A stretch of DNA of 12,343 bases, taken from positions 1-12,343 of the forward strand of contig CANKLK010000057.1 of assembly GCA_947482805.1 (NCBI GenBank), in the 5' to 3' direction. The stretch is from Flavobacteriaceae bacterium (GTDB lineage Bacteria > Bacteroidota > Bacteroidia > Flavobacteriales > Flavobacteriaceae). The translations under genes and the position numbers were made by a program. The stretch's first letter is position 1, and the number at the start of each line of letters is the position of its first letter. Positions 6,579 to 12,343 of this stretch are shown piece after piece. The notes beneath the pieces were generated by a model. The model was given only the letters and a program-made list of their open reading frames with translations. It did no database searches and was not told the origin of the DNA.

Positions 6579-7304
6579 ATGAGCGAAGGTATTGTAATTA
6601 TTCCTACTTACAACGAAATTGAAAACATCGAAGGTATCATTCGGGCTGTATTTTCGTTACATAAAAACTTTCATGTTTTAATAGTTGATGATAATTCACC
6701 TGATAAAACAGCTGAAAAAGTTATCGAATTACAAAGCGAATATCAAGACAATTTGTTTTTATCAGTAAGACAGAAAAAATCAGGTCTAGGAACAGCATAT
6801 GTTCACGGATTTAAGTGGGCATTAAAGCATAATTACGATTACATTTTTGAAATGGACGCCGATTTTTCACACAACCCAAATGATTTAGTAAAACTTTATG
6901 ATGCCTGTTATTCCAACGGTGCAGATGTGGCCATTGGTTCGCGTTATGTTACGGGTGTAAATGTGGTAAATTGGCCATTGAGTAGAATTTTGCTTTCTTA
7001 TTTTGCATCGGTTTATGTGCGAATGATTACCGGAATGAAAATCATGGACGCTACAGCTGGATTTATTTGTTACCATCGAGAAGTATTGGAAAAAATAAAT
7101 TTAGATAAAATTGAATTCATCGGATACGCTTTCCAAATAGAAATGAAATACAGGGCTTTCGCCAAAAATTTTAATATACAGGAAGTACCAGTCATATTTA
7201 CAGACAGAACAAAAGGCCAATCCAAAATGAGTGGTTCTATTATTAAAGAAGCTATTTTTGGAGTTATTTCTTTGAGACTTAAAAAGTTTTTAAATCAATT
7301 ATAA
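6579..7304 (+). CDS. Polyprenol-phosphate mannosyltransferase-like glycosyltransferase (GT2)
   Basis: 241 aa from the ATG at 6579. It transfers a sugar, by family most likely mannose from GDP-mannose, to a polyprenyl phosphate on the cytoplasmic membrane face; the lipid-linked sugar then feeds glycosylation in the periplasm. Motifs of dolichyl-phosphate-mannose synthases are intact: 'IPTYNE' (8-13), 'VDDNSPD' (36-42), the metal-binding 'DADFSHNP' (93-100), 'IGSRY' (119-123) and a C-terminal 'FTDRTKGQSKM'. No C-terminal membrane domain is present, as in the soluble human DPM1 type. An in-frame TTG at 6552 would add nine residues but lies inside the promoter box. The stop is 1 nt from the dihydroorotase start. 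The exact sugar donor cannot be read from sequence; glucose is an alternative. Confidence 0.9.
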   Translation: MSEGIVIIPTYNEIENIEGIIRAVFSLHKNFHVLIVDDNSPDKTAEKVIELQSEYQDNLFLSVRQKKSGLGTAYVHGFKWALKHNYDYIFEMDADFSHNPNDLVKLYDACYSNGADVAIGSRYVTGVNVVNWPLSRILLSYFASVYVRMITGMKIMDATAGFICYHREVLEKINLDKIEFIGYAFQIEMKYRAFAKNFNIQEVPVIFTDRTKGQSKMSGSIIKEAIFGVISLRLKKFLNQL

Positions 7305-7305
7305 A

Positions 7306-8646
7306 ATGAATACCGTTTTAATTAAAAATGCTAAAATTGTAAACGAAGGAACCATTTTTGAAGGTGATGTTTTGATTGAAAACGAATTTATTGTTGAAAT
7401 CGCTGAAAGCATTAGTCCAAAACTTTCCAATTGTAAAATAATTGATGCTGAAGGAAGCTATTTAATTCCCGGAGCTATTGATGACCAAGTGCATTTTCGC
7501 GAACCGGGTTTAACTCACAAAGGTGATATTGCTTCTGAAAGCCGAGCCGCTGTTGCTGGTGGAATCACTTCCTATATCGAACAACCCAATACAGTTCCCA
7601 ATGCAGTTACCCAAGAAATTTTAGAAGAAAAATATCAAATTGCCGCCAAAACATCCTATGCCAATTATTCATTTATGATGGGCGGAACGAATGATAATTT
7701 AGAAGAAATTCTTAAAACAAATCCAAAAAATGTTGCAGGTTTAAAATTATTCCTTGGCTCATCAACAGGCGACATGTTGGTTGATAGTTCAGCGTCATTG
7801 GAAAAAATATTTTCTAACACAAAATTATTAATTGCCGTTCATAGTGAAGATGAGACAACAGTAAAAGAAAATTTAGAGCGATATAAATTACAGTTTGGAG
7901 ATGATATTCCGGTCAAATTCCACCCGGAAATCAGAAGCGTAGAAGCCTGTTATAAATCGACTGTAAAAATTATTGATTTAGCAAAACGAACAGGAGCCAG
8001 ACTTCATGTTTTTCATCTTTCTACCGCTAAAGAGTTGGATTTATTCACCAATAAAATTACATTAGAAGAAAAACAAATCACGGCCGAAGTTTGCATTCAT
8101 CATCTTTGGTTTTCGGATGAAGATTATGCTACAAAAGGCAATCTTATTAAATGGAATCCTGCCGTTAAATCTTCTGATGATAGAAAAGCGCTTTGGGAAG
8201 CCCTTCTGGATGATAGAATTGATATAATTGCTACTGATCATGCTCCGCATACTTTAGAAGAAAAACAACAAGTTTACACAAAAGCACCCTCTGGTGGGCC
8301 ATTGGTTCAGCATGCTGTGGTTGCAATGTTTGAGGCCAATCATCAAGGTAAGATTTCGGTAGAAAAAATTGTAGAAAAAATGTGCCACAATCCTGCGAAG
8401 ATTTTTAAAATTGAAAAGCGTGGTTTTATTAAAGTAGGATTCTATGCCGATTTAGTTATTGTAAATCCAGGTTTGCCATGGAGTGTTAAAAAAGAAAATA
8501 TACTGGCCAAATGTGGTTGGTCGCCATTCGAAGGATATACTTTTAAATCAAGAATTACACATACTTTTGTTAATGGCGAATTGGTTTATCAAAATTTTAA
8601 AGTAAAAGATATTCCTGTTGGTAAGCGTTTGCTTTTTGACAGATAA
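7306..8646 (+). CDS. pyrC: Dihydroorotase
   Basis: 446 aa amidohydrolase converting N-carbamoyl-aspartate to dihydroorotate in cytosolic pyrimidine synthesis. Family features: 'VHFREPGLTHKGD' (62-74), 'QPNTVPN' (93-99), 'GLKLFLGSSTG' (145-155) with K147 as candidate carboxylated lysine, H179 in 'AVHSED', H234/H237 in 'LHVFHLS', 'KWNPAVK' (282-288) and 'ATDHAPH' (309-315) with catalytic D311. The first histidine of the usual HxH metal motif is a glutamine (Q61, 'DDQVHF'), a change I recall from other Bacteroidota dihydroorotases such as that of Porphyromonas gingivalis, so it is a lineage trait rather than decay. The gene is coupled to the upstream glycosyltransferase (1 nt) and is followed by a DUF4296 lipoprotein. 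The symbol pyrC is used in the broad sense; an allantoinase or hydantoinase is less likely. Confidence 0.92.
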   Translation: MNTVLIKNAKIVNEGTIFEGDVLIENEFIVEIAESISPKLSNCKIIDAEGSYLIPGAIDDQVHFREPGLTHKGDIASESRAAVAGGITSYIEQPNTVPNAVTQEILEEKYQIAAKTSYANYSFMMGGTNDNLEEILKTNPKNVAGLKLFLGSSTGDMLVDSSASLEKIFSNTKLLIAVHSEDETTVKENLERYKLQFGDDIPVKFHPEIRSVEACYKSTVKIIDLAKRTGARLHVFHLSTAKELDLFTNKITLEEKQITAEVCIHHLWFSDEDYATKGNLIKWNPAVKSSDDRKALWEALLDDRIDIIATDHAPHTLEEKQQVYTKAPSGGPLVQHAVVAMFEANHQGKISVEKIVEKMCHNPAKIFKIEKRGFIKVGFYADLVIVNPGLPWSVKKENILAKCGWSPFEGYTFKSRITHTFVNGELVYQNFKVKDIPVGKRLLFDR

Positions 8647-8701
8647 AAATTTGAATATGAAACCGCAGGTTCACGAACTCCTAATTTAAAAATATTGAAG
8701 C

Positions 8702-9109
8702 ATGAGTAAAAAATGGTTGCTTTTTGGTTTAATTATTATGTCTTTCGGCTGCAATAGCAATTCGGTTGAAAAACCTAAAAACCTTATTGAGAAAGACAAA
8801 ATGGTAGCTATATTATATGACATTTCTTTATTGGAAGCCATCAAAACTCAAAACATCAATGGTGGCATAACTAGTGAAATGGGATTCGATTATATTTATA
8901 AAAAATATAAAATAGACAGCGTTCAATTTTCTAAAAGCAATAAATACTATGCTTCTGATATTGATGAATACAAAAAGATGTTTAAAAAAGTTAAAGAAAA
9001 ACTGAGTGCAGAAACTTTGAAAATTGATGCCGATGGGAATAAAAATCGTCAGGATGTTTCGCCTAATCTAAATAGCACTTTAAATTCGGATACACCACAA
9101 GTGCAGTAA
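8702..9109 (+). CDS. DUF4296 domain-containing lipoprotein
   Basis: 135 aa. A lipoprotein signal peptide is visible: SKK, hydrophobic stretch (5-13) and lipobox 'SFGC' with C17 as the modified residue. The mature part contains the DUF4296 pattern: an early 'LIEKDKMVAILYDISLLEA' helix (split here at residues 28-46), then 'YIYKKYKIDSVQFSKSNKYYASDIDEY' (about 64-90, described by its key residues Y, D, F, S, Y and Y). The tail is Asn/Ser/Asp-rich and probably disordered. I know this family only from Bacteroidota; its function is unknown. No acidic residues follow C17, so an outer-surface export signal is not evident. It follows dihydroorotase by 55 nt with no clear promoter, so it is probably co-transcribed. 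Its stop codon abuts that of the convergent epimerase-like gene. Confidence 0.8.
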   Translation: MSKKWLLFGLIIMSFGCNSNSVEKPKNLIEKDKMVAILYDISLLEAIKTQNINGGITSEMGFDYIYKKYKIDSVQFSKSNKYYASDIDEYKKMFKKVKEKLSAETLKIDADGNKNRQDVSPNLNSTLNSDTPQVQ

Positions 9110-10138
9110 TTATTTTTGTAAAGTAGTAACTTCTTTAATCACGCTATCAATACTTTGGAACTCAAAAGTCAATCCCGAAACTTCGGGTTTTTTTATTTTT
9201 TCATTGGATATATAATCGGATGAATGTAACGAATTTGCACTGTATTTCGATAGCTTTCTTTTAGTTCCAAAAAAAGTAGAAACAAACCAATCCAATCGCC
9301 AACCTATTGCTGTCATCCATGGCTTAGCTTCAATTTTAGGTTTTTTTACTTTAAGATTTTCAGCAATAGAAAAAATAATTTCTTTGAAAGTAATGTTTTC
9401 GGCCACAATCGTAAAACGTTCGCCATAGATGTTGCTTTTCATCAATTGAATCATAATTTTCACAACATCGGTAACGCCAACAAAAGCGGTAGAACCATTA
9501 GTGTAAAATGGAAATCCATTTTTTACAGCACTGAAAAACAAGCCACTTCCCTGATTCCAGAAGCCTGAGCCAAAAATTACACCTGGATTTACAATTACAA
9601 CATCCAAGCCTTCTTGTTGTCCGCGCCAAACTTCTATTTCGGCACCATATTTTGAAATGGCATAATCACTATGAGGAGCTTCTGGATTCCATTCAGTATC
9701 TTCAGTAACCTCATTTTCATGAGATGCCAAACCTGCCTGCCGGTAGGAGAGGTCCCCTAATGCAGCTATTGAGCTCACATGGCAAAGTTTTTTAATTTTA
9801 TTGTCGATACAAAAATTGACAATGTTGGCTGTACCTTCTATATTTATTTTTCGAAGTAACTCTTCATCATTTGGGTCATAGGAGATTAAACCAGCACAAT
9901 GATAAACATAATCAATATTCTTAAATGCAATAGGCAGTGAGGGAACATCTATGATATCAGCTAGAACCCAATCAATCTTTGTAAATAAATGTTCTTTTTG
10001 ATATAACTGGAAAAGAGATTTTGTTTTTTTGATGGCATCAGCCTGTCGGTAAATTGCCCGAATTGAATTTTCGCTTTCAACCAAATGAAGCATCAAATGT
10101 GCTCCGACTAATCCTGTTCCGCCTGTGACTAATATCAT
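9110..10138 (-). CDS. NAD-dependent epimerase/dehydratase family protein (extended SDR)
   Basis: 342 aa. The N-terminal Rossmann motif 'VTGGTGLVGAHL' (4-15; GxxGxxG), 'LADIID' (59-64), 'HCAGLISY' (80-87), 'HVSSIAALG' (120-128) with the catalytic-serine region, and 'YAISKYGAE' (159-167) with Y159 and K163 form the Ser-Tyr-Lys apparatus of extended short-chain dehydrogenases. 'VNPGVIFG' follows. The substrate (nucleotide sugar, flavonol-like or steroid-like) cannot be read from sequence. Between the serine and the tyrosine, residues 129-136 (DLSYRQAG) are encoded by a GC-rich imperfect palindrome (9731-9753) that looks like an inserted repeat; the reading frame and catalytic residues are preserved. 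The ATG at 10138 places the Rossmann motif at residue 4, supporting the start. No convincing TAnnTTTG box is seen upstream. The 3' end abuts the lipoprotein gene with no spacer. Confidence 0.88.
   Translation of the reverse strand: MILVTGGTGLVGAHLMLHLVESENSIRAIYRQADAIKKTKSLFQLYQKEHLFTKIDWVLADIIDVPSLPIAFKNIDYVYHCAGLISYDPNDEELLRKINIEGTANIVNFCIDNKIKKLCHVSSIAALGDLSYRQAGLASHENEVTEDTEWNPEAPHSDYAISKYGAEIEVWRGQQEGLDVVIVNPGVIFGSGFWNQGSGLFFSAVKNGFPFYTNGSTAFVGVTDVVKIMIQLMKSNIYGERFTIVAENITFKEIIFSIAENLKVKKPKIEAKPWMTAIGWRLDWFVSTFFGTKRKLSKYSANSLHSSDYISNEKIKKPEVSGLTFEFQSIDSVIKEVTTLQK
9731..9753. repeat. GC-rich imperfect palindrome inside the epimerase-like gene
   Basis: The left arm ACCTGCCTGCC (9731-9741) faces the right arm GGTAGGAGAGGT (9742-9753). 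They pair as ACCT, CCT and CC blocks with one G-T wobble and a small mismatch/bulge. The segment is 15 of 23 G+C in an AT-rich gene and encodes DLSYRQAG (residues 129-136). It resembles the CCTGCC/GGCAGG palindromic repeats that I remember as scattered through Bacteroidota genomes and sometimes leaving 'GRQAG/YRQAG'-type peptides in proteins. Repeat identity is from memory and needs a genome search. Confidence 0.55.
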
Positions 10139-10212
10139 GTAGCGAATTTACGAATTTGGAATTAAGATTTGGGAATTATTTGAGTTTACAAATAGAAACA
10201 AAGTCTATCTTT

Positions 10213-10311
10213 TAGCCCTGATTGCAACAAGTATCCTTTTTGTCTTATGCGGAATAGCATCTCGACTGCGCTCGATGTGACAAAAAGATACTGTGGAAAG
10301 CAGGAAAACGG
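10213..10311. repeat. Nested palindromic intergenic repeat upstream of tyrS
   Basis: The outer element has left core AGTATCCTTTTTGTC (10230-10244) and right core GACAAAAAGATACT (10279-10292), complementary apart from one bulged C, with weaker pairing outward to CCTG (10217-10220) and CAGG (10301-10304). The 34-nt loop holds a GC-rich unit (10257-10282) containing TCGACTGCGCTCGATGTGAC. Both the outer 'TAGCCCTGAT...GGAAAGCAGGA' type and the inner 'TCGACTGCGCTC' type resemble repeats I recall from many flavobacterial genomes. The whole block is in the 246-nt gap between the epimerase-like gene and tyrS, the longest gap in the window, and ends about 50 nt before the tyrS -7 box. It may have been a landing site for repeat-in-repeat insertion, or may act in RNA. 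Confidence 0.6.
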
Positions 10312-10360
10312 ATTGCTGATAAATCCCGAGCCATTCGCTTCCAAAATTCCTAATTCTGTT

Positions 10361-10368
10361 TATCTTTG
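10361..10368 (+). promoter_or_regulatory. Candidate -7 box for tyrS
   Basis: TATCTTTG is an exact TAnnTTTG match ending 16 nt before the ATG at 10385. There is no TTG at the -33 position; TTC at 10339-10341, 19 nt upstream, is the closest. The box lies inside the open frame that extends upstream to 10247, arguing that translation starts at 10385. Confidence 0.55.
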
Positions 10369-10384
10369 CGCCAAATTGATTACC

Positions 10385-11686
10385 ATGAAGAATCTTGTAG
10401 AAGAATTAAAATGGCGTGGCTTATACCATGACAGCATGCCAGGTACCGAAGAACAACTGCTTAAGGAAGTCACGACCGCTTATATTGGTTTTGATCCAAC
10501 AGCCGATTCGTTGCATATTGGGAGCATGGTGCAAATTATTTTACTTTTACATTTGAAAAATTTTGGACACAAACCGATTGCTTTGGTTGGTGGTGCAACA
10601 GGAATGATTGGTGATCCTTCGGGGAAATCAGACGAGCGTAATTTGCTTACTGAGGAGCAATTGGCAAAGAATGTGGAAGGAATAAAAAGTGTTTTATCAC
10701 GTTTTTTAGATTTTAGTTCGACCGAAGCCAATGCGCCGATAATGGTAAACAACTACGATTGGATGAAGTCATTTTCGTTTATTGATTTTGCTCGTGAAGT
10801 TGGAAAACGAATCACCGTTAATTATATGATGGCGAAAGATTCGGTGAAGAAACGTTTGTCAGGTGAAGCCGGAGACGGAATGAGTTTTACGGAATTCACA
10901 TACCAATTGATTCAGGGATACGATTTTTATCATTTGCACAAGCATTTTAATTGCGTATTGCAAATGGGCGGTTCTGACCAATGGGGAAATATTACGACCG
11001 GAACTGAGTTAGTGCGCAGAATGAATCCGAATACCGAAGCTAAGGCATTTGCCTTAACAACGCCATTAATTACAAAAGCAGATGGTTCAAAATTTGGCAA
11101 ATCAGAAGGCGGAAATATATGGTTGGATGCTGAAAAGACTTCAGTTTATAAATTCTATCAGTTTTGGTTAAATACATCGGATGAAGATTCGGAGAAGTAT
11201 ATTAAGATTTTTACGTTTTTAGATAAAGACATTATTGATGTTTTGATTGCAGAACATAAGGAAGCGGCGCATTTACGCGTATTACAAAGAAGATTGGCCG
11301 AAGAAGTTACGATATTAGTTCATGGAAAAGCAGAATTGGAAAAAGCGATTCAGGCTTCGAATATTTTATTTGGAAACGCAACAGCTGATGATTTGAAAAC
11401 TTTAGACGAAGCTACTTTTTTAGAAGTTTTTGATGGCGTTCCGCAGGCGGAAATTTCAAGAGATGTCATTTCAGAAGGAATTAATATTGTGGATGTGCTA
11501 AATGAGAAATCAGGATTTTTGAAATCAAATGGTGAAGCGAGACGTGCTTTAGCTGAGAATTCGATTTCGGTTAACAAAGAAAAAGTAACAGAAGAATTTC
11601 AACTAACTTCGAAAGATTTGATTAACAATCAGTTTGTTTTGTTGCAACGCGGTAAGAAAAATTATTTTGTGATTAGGGTTGTTTAA
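10385..11686 (+). CDS. tyrS: Tyrosine--tRNA ligase
   Basis: 433 aa class I aminoacyl-tRNA synthetase that charges tRNA-Tyr in the cytosol. Visible features from this start: '[16 protein letters not shown]' (33-48) with HIGS as the HIGH motif, '[14 protein letters not shown]' binding ATP and tyrosine, '[11 protein letters not shown]', and 'KFGKS' (236-240) as the KMSKS motif, followed by a C-terminal S4-like RNA-binding domain ('[15 protein letters not shown]' near 390). This is the usual bacterial TyrS layout and length. An open frame extends to an ATG at 10247, but that would add 46 residues encoded by an intergenic repeat and the promoter box, so I reject it. No T-box is visible, as expected outside Firmicutes. 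The gene stands alone between two minus-strand genes. Confidence 0.96.
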   Translation: MKNLVEELKWRGLYHDSMPGTEEQLLKEVTTAYIGFDPTADSLHIGSMVQIILLLHLKNFGHKPIALVGGATGMIGDPSGKSDERNLLTEEQLAKNVEGIKSVLSRFLDFSSTEANAPIMVNNYDWMKSFSFIDFAREVGKRITVNYMMAKDSVKKRLSGEAGDGMSFTEFTYQLIQGYDFYHLHKHFNCVLQMGGSDQWGNITTGTELVRRMNPNTEAKAFALTTPLITKADGSKFGKSEGGNIWLDAEKTSVYKFYQFWLNTSDEDSEKYIKIFTFLDKDIIDVLIAEHKEAAHLRVLQRRLAEEVTILVHGKAELEKAIQASNILFGNATADDLKTLDEATFLEVFDGVPQAEISRDVISEGINIVDVLNEKSGFLKSNGEARRALAENSISVNKEKVTEEFQLTSKDLINNQFVLLQRGKKNYFVIRVV

Positions 11687-11722
11687 CCGCAAAGTACGCA
11701 AAGCTTTTAGCAGAGTGCGTTA
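11687..11722. repeat. Degenerate CGCAAAG-type intergenic repeat after tyrS
   Basis: Just after the tyrS stop, CGCAAAGTA (11689-11697) is followed by CGCAAAGCTTTTAG (11698-11711) and a decayed third unit, CAGAGTGCGTTAAG (11711-11724 approximately). Such 'ACCGCAAAG...CGCAAAG' tracts are familiar to me as intergenic repeats in Flavobacterium. The tract fills half of the 75-nt convergent gap. No clear stem-loop terminator is visible there, although a run of seven T occurs at 11754-11760. Confidence 0.4.
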
Positions 11723-11761
11723 AGAATAATTTGGGTTGAAATAATAGAAACTCTTTTTTTA

Positions 11762-12343
11762 TTACATCACCATCAAATTACACCCACGAATATCAGAATT
11801 ATCAAAACGTCCCAATACTTCGAAGGAATTATTGGGATATTTTTTGCCTAAATCTTGTGTAGCAATAAAAGAACACGAATTAATATTCGCTAAGTCAATT
11901 ACATTAATTCCGCCGGTTTTTCCATTGCTAACATAAGTCATAGCATCTTCGGTATCGCGGATTAGTATTTGCATCCAGGCCGGACATTCGAAAATTCCGT
12001 TGCCAAGAGAATAGGCTTGTGATAAAAGTTCGGTCATTCCGTATTCGGAATGAATGGTCGAAACGCCAAAACCATCGCATAAGATTTCGTGTAATTCTTC
12101 GCGTATCAATTCTTTTCGTTTCCCTTTCATGCCGCCCGTTTCCATGATGATGGTGTTTTTTAGCTTGAATTTTTGTTTCTCTACTATATCTAGTAAAGCA
12201 TAAGTAACACCAATCAGAATCACATTTTGACCGGAATTATCTAGATCAAGAATTTTGGTAATAAGTTCATCATAATTATGCAGATAAAATCCGCTGTGTT
12301 CATTATTGGAAAGTTCAATCAAGTCCTTTACCATATAAATTAA
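11762..12343 (-). CDS. LuxE/acyl-protein synthetase-like acyltransferase (C-terminal part, cut by window edge)
   Basis: 193 residues are visible, ending at the stop at 11762-11764; the frame is still open at the right edge, where it reads LIYMVKDLIE. The Met codon at 12332-12334 is therefore probably internal, and the true start lies beyond the window. Motifs 'METGGMKGKR' (about visible residues 67-76), 'SEYGMTELLSQAYS' (about 99-112) and 'PAWMQILIRD' match the adenylate-forming LuxE / acyl-protein synthetase family (full length about 330 aa), which activates a fatty acid or other carboxylate as acyl-AMP for transfer to a thiol. In flavobacteria it is usually annotated simply as acyl transferase and is unrelated to luminescence. 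Its substrate is unknown. It is convergent with tyrS, separated by a 75-nt repeat-containing gap. Confidence 0.8.
   Translation of the reverse strand, partial: LIYMVKDLIELSNNEHSGFYLHNYDELITKILDLDNSGQNVILIGVTYALLDIVEKQKFKLKNTIIMETGGMKGKRKELIREELHEILCDGFGVSTIHSEYGMTELLSQAYSLGNGIFECPAWMQILIRDTEDAMTYVSNGKTGGINVIDLANINSCSFIATQDLGKKYPNNSFEVLGRFDNSDIRGCNLMVM

Noticed and set aside
8660..8685. tRNA T-arm-like GGTTC remnant
   Set aside because: GGTTCACGAACTCC does not form the 5-bp stem and 7-nt loop of a T-arm, and no acceptor, D-arm or anticodon arm is present nearby.
8657..8689. Ten-residue open frame in front of the lipoprotein gene
   Set aside because: Too short to support, no recognisable leader-peptide pattern (no run of one amino acid, no attenuator hairpins). 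Mentioned only because it spans the GC-rich patch.
10021..10060. Second YRQA peptide in the epimerase-like protein (residues 30-33) as another repeat insertion
   Set aside because: The YR follows the beta2 strand where extended SDRs usually have R-x-Y-R, and the DNA around 10041-10052 is not a GC-rich palindrome. The likeness to the 9731-9753 copy is probably chance.
10247..10384. 46-residue N-terminal extension of TyrS from an upstream in-frame ATG
   Set aside because: It is encoded by the nested intergenic repeat and the TATCTTTG promoter box. TyrS proteins start close to the MKNLVEEL position, and 433 aa is the normal length.
1..12343. Mobile elements, CRISPR arrays, phage genes, toxin-antitoxin pairs, or a hidden multi-gene defence system
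   Set aside because: No transposase, integrase, nuclease or reverse-transcriptase motifs, no regularly spaced repeats, and the genes are ordinary metabolic, envelope or translation genes in tight flavobacterial arrangements.

Overview
The window is an AT-rich (about one third G+C) stretch of a Bacteroidota chromosome, most likely Flavobacterium or a close Flavobacteriaceae relative. The evidence is fourfold: several proteins belong to families largely confined to Bacteroidota (DUF4271, DUF4296, a dihydroorotase with DDQVH in place of DxHVH); start codons lack Shine-Dalgarno sequences; most first genes are preceded by the Bacteroidota -7 promoter box TAnnTTTG; and intergenic repeats resemble those I remember from flavobacterial genomes. 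The content is mainly housekeeping. I see no phage, IS, CRISPR, toxin-antitoxin, tRNA or rRNA.

Left end (1-2738, minus strand): a run read right to left of a secreted DUF3108 protein, a small three-helix membrane protein, a saccharopine dehydrogenase and, after a 121-nt gap with its own promoter, the N-terminus of an Lrp/AsnC regulator that leaves the window. The regulator beside the lysine/saccharopine enzyme suggests amino-acid-responsive control. Plus-strand genes then begin divergently with a DUF423 membrane protein (2861-3247) and the ATP-dependent PEP carboxykinase pckA (3328-4953), which ends in a strong bidirectional terminator.

Middle (5035-9109): on the minus strand DUF4271 membrane protein -> uroporphyrinogen-III synthase (hemD), 1 nt apart. 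Divergent from it is a plus-strand set: polyprenol-phosphate mannosyltransferase-like GT2, dihydroorotase (pyrC-type, 1 nt apart) and a DUF4296 lipoprotein.

Right end (9110-12343): an NAD-dependent epimerase/dehydratase-like protein (minus) whose stop codon abuts that of the lipoprotein gene; a 246-nt intergenic region with a nested palindromic repeat; tyrS (plus); a degenerate CGCAAAG repeat; and the C-terminal part of a LuxE-like acyl-transferase (minus) cut by the window edge.

No clear undescribed multi-gene system is visible. The most interesting signals are repeat-related: a GC-rich palindrome that appears to have been absorbed in frame into the epimerase-like gene (9731-9753), the nested repeat before tyrS (10213-10311), and a 9-bp perfect inverted repeat between divergent genes (2808-2834). 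Three start sites are placed downstream of the longest possible reading frame (pckA 3328, glycosyltransferase 6579, tyrS 10385), and the right-edge gene is partial rather than starting at its first internal Met.
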